This document shows, in pieces, positions 24,856 through 28,780 of a stretch of DNA of 28,780 bases; the first letter of the stretch is position 1; each line of letters opens with the position of its first letter. Source of the stretch: CAILHX01 sp036561085. GTDB taxonomy: Bacteria; Pseudomonadota; Gammaproteobacteria; Burkholderiales; Methylophilaceae. The stretch is from contig DATBPY010000061.1 of NCBI GenBank assembly GCA_036561085.1, positions 1 to 28,780 on the forward strand, given 5' to 3'. The position numbers and the translations under genes were made by a program. Below the pieces are notes generated by a model. The model had not been told where the DNA came from. It searched no databases and was given only the letters and a program-made list of their open reading frames with translations.

Positions 24856-26886
24856 TTAAGCAGCGGACGACGAGCTTGAAGAAGACGCATTCAATGCAGC
24901 AAATTGCTGGGTCAAGAAGCTACTTGTCTGTTTCAACTGACCAACCAAGACATCCATTGCATTGAACTCGGCAAGCAGGTTGGCTTGATCCGTTAACAAT
25001 CTTGCATTAAATGTAGAGCGTTGTTTATCAATAGAGGCGATAGAAGCATTCACGCCATCGGTGTCTGCTTGCAATGCGCCACCGGATGCCAAAAGACCTG
25101 AGGTGTAGGTATTCAGCAATGCACCATATCCCTGCGTGAACTGCACTGTTCCTCGGTTACCGAGTGCGCCGCCATTGACAGTAATTTGCAATCCATCAAT
25201 CCCTTTGAGGGTCTGACCTGAGCCGGTAGCAGTCACGCCGTTAAGTGTACCTGCCACATCCGTTCCGGCCGTAGTGGTTGGCCCGGCGCCAAACAAGTTA
25301 AGAGAAGCATTACCGCCATTGATAACAACGGAGGACGAACTACCATAATTGTTCGAAGTGATATTCAATACTCCTGCGGTATCGGTAACCGCTACCGAAA
25401 CACCGGCTGATGAATAAGCATTATTTCCGTTGATCGCAGCTTGTATCGTCGATTCCAGACCAGAGAGCGTATAACTGCCGGCCGGTATGGTAATGGTCGA
25501 AGTCACACCGTTGATGGTGACGGTCAACGTATCATTGACTCCAGCAGTGATCGTATTGGATCCGACAGCAGCACTACCATTCGCCTGACCTTTGGAAGCG
25601 ATCTGGGTAATCACCAAAGGCTGGTTTGCAGCAATAGTGCTTGAAGTGGAGCTTACATAGCTCACCAAAGAATCGCTCGGGATACCGATGGTGGCAAACA
25701 GTGCAGCAACACCTTTCGGACTGCTGGCGAGCGCAGAACTCAGTTTGGAGGAATCCAATGCAAGTGAACCGTCTTTGCTGAATGTCAATCCGATCTGCGC
25801 AATCGAGGTGAAAACGCCAGGACTGGTTGCTGAATTAGAGCCTGCAATACCCGTCACATTGCTATTCAATGTGGATTTGATCTTCGCCATGATGCCCAGT
25901 ATGGAAGCATTACCGGACAACAAACCGGCTTGCTTGGTCTTGGCGTTGTAACCCGTCAGCGTAGTCACACTGCTCACCAAGGCATTGTATTGGGTGACGA
26001 AACTATTCATGGCGGTCACAAAGCCAGCGGAACTTTGACCCACGGTCACGTTAATAGGAACCCCTGAACTCGTATTCAATAGATTCAGCGTTACCCCTGG
26101 GATAACACCGGTCACGGTATTGGAAGCCTGAGTGGTCGCCAGACCGTTAACGGTGAGCGTCGAGTTCTGAGCGGCCACAGTCTGAGTCAGATTCTGGGTA
26201 GCCGCAGGATCGTAAGCGATCAGATTGTCCAATCCCCCGCCCGGCAGTGACGTACTGATCTTCAGGCTATTCGATACGCCTGTGTTGACAGAAGTGATGG
26301 ACAAACGGTACGGAGTGCCGCTACCGTCGTTCACGATCGATGCATTGACGCCGATATTAGCGGCATTGATGGCAGCGACGATACCTGTCAGAGAATTGTT
26401 CGAGGCATTGATCGTCACCGATTTTATACCGTTACCATTACTGGTGAAGGTGGCGCCACTATACTGCCCTGCAGTAAGAGTGCCGCCGCTGATGGTACCG
26501 AAGTCGAAACTGATGGTACCGGTACCGATAGGGGTTGTAGTACTGGTGACCCCGTTGGCGAATAATTGTTGATTGGTAGCAAGTTGCGTCACTTGCAAGG
26601 AATAATTCCCTTGCGTCGCAGTACTTGAGGCAGTCGCCGAAATCACCGCGGCATTAGAGGAACCGGCCGAAATCGTACCAATATTGGATGCGTTATTGAG
26701 GGCCGCCGCAGCCGATTGAAAAGATGACAGCGCACCGCTAAACGTGCCGTAGCCCGTCAGTTGCGCTTGATATGAGGCTTCCTTGGTATCCAGCAAACTG
26801 AGCGGTTGTGCTTCAACCGATATCAACTTACTCACAATGCCCGCGATATCGAGCCCGGATCCTAAACCAGTAGATGTAATAGCCAT
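24856..26886 (-). CDS. fliD: Flagellar hook-associated protein 2 / filament cap FliD
   Basis: The 676-aa protein starts ITSTGLGSGLDIAGIVSKLISVEAQPLSLLDTKEASYQAQLTGYGTFSGAL, the FliD N-terminal D0/D1 region. The FliD C-terminal region runs about 245-400 and 560-665, including SSVTTLTGYN, SGNASILGIM and the terminal helix ADTDGVNASIASIDKQ to LTQQFAAL. It caps the filament and helps flagellin fold at the tip. It is longer than typical FliD (about 450-500 aa), with an insertion at about 420-560 resembling a flagellin-IN motif (VTINGVTSTITIPAGSYTL). The tail is seven serines plus two alanines. GGGAGG precedes the ATG and overlaps a hairpin. Confidence 0.95.
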   Translation of the reverse strand: MAITSTGLGSGLDIAGIVSKLISVEAQPLSLLDTKEASYQAQLTGYGTFSGALSSFQSAAAALNNASNIGTISAGSSNAAVISATASSTATQGNYSLQVTQLATNQQLFANGVTSTTTPIGTGTISFDFGTISGGTLTAGQYSGATFTSNGNGIKSVTINASNNSLTGIVAAINAANIGVNASIVNDGSGTPYRLSITSVNTGVSNSLKISTSLPGGGLDNLIAYDPAATQNLTQTVAAQNSTLTVNGLATTQASNTVTGVIPGVTLNLLNTSSGVPINVTVGQSSAGFVTAMNSFVTQYNALVSSVTTLTGYNAKTKQAGLLSGNASILGIMAKIKSTLNSNVTGIAGSNSATSPGVFTSIAQIGLTFSKDGSLALDSSKLSSALASSPKGVAALFATIGIPSDSLVSYVSSTSSTIAANQPLVITQIASKGQANGSAAVGSNTITAGVNDTLTVTINGVTSTITIPAGSYTLSGLESTIQAAINGNNAYSSAGVSVAVTDTAGVLNITSNNYGSSSSVVINGGNASLNLFGAGPTTTAGTDVAGTLNGVTATGSGQTLKGIDGLQITVNGGALGNRGTVQFTQGYGALLNTYTSGLLASGGALQADTDGVNASIASIDKQRSTFNARLLTDQANLLAEFNAMDVLVGQLKQTSSFLTQQFAALNASSSSSSSAA

Positions 26887-26890
26887 ATTA

Positions 26891-26909
26891 TCCTCCCGGC
26901 GCTAGCCGG
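26891..26909 (-). promoter_or_regulatory. Hairpin abutting the fliD ribosome binding site
   Basis: On the minus strand CCGGC (26909-26905) pairs with GCCGG (26900-26896) around a TAGC loop. The 3' arm shares its last Gs with the GGGAGGA ribosome site (26897-26891), 6 nt before the fliD ATG. The pairing could limit ribosome access. Confidence 0.45.
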
Positions 26910-27039
26910 TTAAATTTCAATTAATCAATCAATCAGCGAAGCAATTCAGACAACAATAATCCAGCTTCATTCAATGATTCCATTGTAACACTTGCAACAT
27001 CGCGCAAAGCCGGCCGACGTTAACGCCTTAATCCTTATA

Positions 27040-27402
27040 TCAGCTCTTGTTTGTCAGCAGTACGCCCCGCAAATTATCCAGCGCCTGCGCGATACTTAAT
27101 GCGGCTTCAGATGGAAACTGGCGGATGACTTCCTGACTTTGTACATCCAGTACTTTTACTATAACGGCATTACTTCCACTTTCTATAGTAAATTCAACAC
27201 CAGGATTAACAGATTGTACGATCTGATTAATCTGGTTCACAGCTTGGACCAAGTCTTTCTCATCCACATGCTTGGATTGGGTACTCGCTGGTGCCGGCTG
27301 TGGTGCCGGGGTACTACTCGGCGCCGGGGCACTAGCTGCTGCGGGATTCGCAACACTGGCAGCAAATTGTGCAACCGCGCTCGACACTTGTGTAATATCC
27401 AT
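27040..27402 (-). CDS. flaG: Flagellar protein FlaG
   Basis: The 120-aa protein has an N-terminal helix, an alanine/proline/serine-rich linker (about 18-42), and a C-terminal FlaG domain: DLVQAVNQINQIVQSVNPGVEFTIESGSNAVIVKVLD, then EVIRQFPSEAALSIAQALDNLRGVLL. The IRQIP-like motif is IRQFPSE. FlaG is found next to fliC and fliD in many polar flagellates and affects filament length; the mechanism is unknown. AGGAGG lies 8 nt before the ATG. fliC is upstream (84 nt with a strong stem-loop), and a 153-nt gap separates it from fliD. That gap holds the fliD ribosome site and hairpin; I saw no sigma-28 or sigma-54 promoter in it. Confidence 0.93.
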   Translation of the reverse strand: MDITQVSSAVAQFAASVANPAAASAPAPSSTPAPQPAPASTQSKHVDEKDLVQAVNQINQIVQSVNPGVEFTIESGSNAVIVKVLDVQSQEVIRQFPSEAALSIAQALDNLRGVLLTNKS

Positions 27403-27422
27403 TTGCTTTTCCTCCTGTTAAT

Positions 27423-27450
27423 CCGCTCTGGCCAGCTTCAGCCAGAGCGG
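27423..27450. terminator. Strong 10-bp stem-loop between fliC and flaG (terminator or mRNA 3'-end element)
   Basis: CCGCTCTGGC (27423-27432) and GCCAGAGCGG (27441-27450) pair perfectly around an 8-nt loop. A TTTTT run follows on the + strand; on the minus strand, the direction of fliC transcription, the stem is preceded by AAAAA and not followed by a T-run. It may stabilise the fliC 3' end or partly stop fliC transcripts before flaG. No gene reads toward it on the + strand. Confidence 0.6.
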
Positions 27451-27486
27451 TTTTTACATCAACACTACTTCAATTACAAAGCTACA

Positions 27487-28780
27487 TTAACGCAACAGAG
27501 CCAACACTTGGTTAGGCAATGCATTCGCTTGCGCCAACATTGCGGTACCAGCTTGCTGCAGCACTTGTGAGCGCGACAGGTTGGTGGTTTCCGAAGCAAA
27601 GTCTGCATCTTGGATCCGGCTGCGTGAAGCAGTCAGGTTTTGCGATGCAGTTTGCAAGTTGGAGATGGTGGAGGTGAAGCGGTTTTGCAACGCGCCCAAA
27701 CCACCGCGGATGGCGTTGATGTTCTGCAGAGCAGCATCAAGAATAGCAATTGCAGCATTGGAACCAGATACGGAACCAATGTTTACAGTGCTCAGTGCAG
27801 CCAGAGTAGAGAACTGTGCAGTAGATGCTGTAATGAAACCACCGCTGGTCGCAGCAGCAGCGCCGCCGGTCAAGCTGTAGATGTTAGCGGAATTCAATTG
27901 CAGGATGCCGCCTACCGTGGTGGAGTCGTTACCGCCGCCAGTACCTAGCAGGGTGATCGCAGTACCTACTGAAGAACCGGTGTAAGCATTGGAACCGGTT
28001 ACAGTTGCACTACCAGCACCGCTGTCGGTGAAGTTTTGAATCTGAATGTCGGAACCTTGTGAGTTCGTCAAAGTCAGTTGACTTGCACCGGCAGTTGCCG
28101 TCGCGAAAATGCCGGTTACAGCAGATTGCGAGTTAATAGCATTAGCCAGGGAAGACAGATCGGTGGTAGAGGTCACTGCAGCAGACACCACAGCAGTGGT
28201 AGCAGCGTTAGTACCGATGGTGAAGCCTACGGTACCGGTAGAACCAACAGCCAGACCAACTTGGGTTTGAGCCAGAGCTTGAACGCCAGTGGTGTTTTGC
28301 AACAGGTTGATGGTAGAAGCCACTTGATCCACTGATTGACCAGCTGAAGTAGCAAACGTCGAAATCACGCCATTCACCGTCAGACTGTAGGTTTGAGCCT
28401 GCACTCTGTTGGTTGGGGATGAAGTCGTTGCCGTTTGTGCAGCAGCAGATGAAGCGGTGCTGGTTTGGCCAACAAAAGCGTTATTACCGATGCTGGTCGT
28501 TTGCGCACTGCCGATCGCGAAGCTTACCGTTTGACCAGCATTGGCACCGATCTGGAATTGCGCATTGGATAATGTGCCGTCCAGAATGTTATTGCCGTTG
28601 AACTGGGTGGTGGTAGCAACACGGTTGATTTCATTAACCAGCGCCAAGGATTCAGCTTGCAACGCAGCACGGTCTGAAGCCGAATTGGTGAAGTTGGCGG
28701 ATTGAATCGCCAGGCTTCGAATCGTATTCAGGTTGTCTGCAACGGAAGCCAAAGCACCGTCAGCGGTTTGCGACAGCGAG
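27487..28780 (-). CDS. fliC: Flagellin (N-terminus beyond the window)
   Basis: The frame is open to the window edge, so the first roughly 60-70 residues are missing; the visible part begins SLSQTADGALASVADNL. The N-terminal D1 region (IRSLAIQSANFTNSASDRAALQ) and the C-terminal D1/D0 region (LQNRFTSTISNLQTASQNL, IQDADFASETTNLSRSQVLQQAGTAMLAQAN) are typical. About 430 residues are visible, with a variable central region holding flagellin-IN-like repeats (YSLTVNGVISTFA and SQLTLTNSQGSDIQIQNF). It is the major filament subunit, exported with FliS. The usual sigma-28 promoter would lie outside the window. No duplicate flagellin is seen. Confidence 0.95.
   Translation of the reverse strand, partial: SLSQTADGALASVADNLNTIRSLAIQSANFTNSASDRAALQAESLALVNEINRVATTTQFNGNNILDGTLSNAQFQIGANAGQTVSFAIGSAQTTSIGNNAFVGQTSTASSAAAQTATTSSPTNRVQAQTYSLTVNGVISTFATSAGQSVDQVASTINLLQNTTGVQALAQTQVGLAVGSTGTVGFTIGTNAATTAVVSAAVTSTTDLSSLANAINSQSAVTGIFATATAGASQLTLTNSQGSDIQIQNFTDSGAGSATVTGSNAYTGSSVGTAITLLGTGGGNDSTTVGGILQLNSANIYSLTGGAAAATSGGFITASTAQFSTLAALSTVNIGSVSGSNAAIAILDAALQNINAIRGGLGALQNRFTSTISNLQTASQNLTASRSRIQDADFASETTNLSRSQVLQQAGTAMLAQANALPNQVLALLR

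Noticed and set aside
24626..24859. A 77-codon + strand frame over the fliD-fliS gap
   Set aside because: It is antisense to the fliS start and to the better-supported 45-codon minus-strand ORF, and no gene on that strand lies nearby.
24856..24890. The serine codon run at the FliD C-terminus as a repeat or frameshift site
   Set aside because: It is a short tail of mixed Ser codons after the conserved helix and ends at a normal stop; no slippery homopolymer is present.
26923..26934. Three tandem AATC units upstream of fliD
   Set aside because: Only 12 nt long and in AT-rich leader; too short to claim phase variation.
26940..27039. A sigma-54 or sigma-28 promoter between flaG and fliD
   Set aside because: GG and GC dinucleotides occur (around the GGCCGGCTTTGC stretch), but the -12 element lacks TTGC at the 10-nt spacing. 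No TAAA-N15-GCCGATAA sequence was found.
1..28780. CRISPR arrays, tRNA or rRNA genes, insertion sequences, att sites, toxin-antitoxin or defence genes
   Set aside because: None was seen on reading both strands; the window is two conserved gene blocks with tight spacing and no sign of mobile DNA.

Overview
The window reads as a betaproteobacterial chromosome segment of moderate GC. Gene order and protein content would fit a Nitrosomonadales/Gallionellaceae-like autotroph, but the taxon is an inference from general family resemblance and no search was run. Almost every base is coding. There are no insertion sequences, tRNAs, rRNAs, CRISPR arrays, prophage genes or signs of recent transfer, and no gene-free stretch exceeds 200 bases.

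Left edge (1-3857, + strand): the 3' part of a biotin-dependent carboxyltransferase (oadA/pycB type) ends at a good intrinsic terminator. It is followed by the Maf-type nucleotide pyrophosphatase yceF and a secreted DUF4139 protein.

Central block (3854-18020, - strand, read right to left): rpsB-tsf-pyrH-frr-uppS-cdsA-dxr-rseP-bamA-skp-lpxD-fabZ-lpxA-lpxB-rnhB. This is the classic proteobacterial cluster. It joins translation (S2, EF-Ts, ribosome recycling), UMP synthesis, isoprenoid and undecaprenyl carrier synthesis, phospholipid precursor synthesis, envelope-stress proteolysis, outer-membrane protein assembly and lipid A synthesis. Genes are packed with 1-50 nt gaps or short overlaps. A hairpin with a T-run between rpsB and tsf probably tunes the distal genes. 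Another stem-loop spans the bamA stop codon.

Divergent from rpsB are map and glnD (18220-21562, + strand), separated by a roughly 200-nt region. That region holds a perfect 18-bp palindrome beside the presumed rpsB promoter.

Right block (21545-28780, - strand): a flagellar filament and hook-length cluster reading fliC-flaG-fliD-[45-aa small ORF]-fliS-fliT-[77-aa unknown]-DUF2802-fliK-flhB C-terminal-like. It encodes flagellin (cut by the window edge), FlaG, the cap protein FliD, the export chaperones FliS and FliT, the hook-length ruler FliK, and a free-standing FlhB cytoplasmic-domain homologue that lacks the NPTH autocleavage motif.

The most interesting item is the 45-codon ORF at 24707-24844, directly behind fliD. 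Its C-terminal half aligns without gaps to the C-terminal helix of the FliD encoded just upstream (9 of 19 residues identical). It may be a detached FliD-tail mimic made beside the chaperone genes fliS and fliT. Other notable points are the uncleavable FlhB-like protein, a FliD enlarged by an inserted flagellin-IN-like module, and a hairpin abutting the fliD ribosome binding site.
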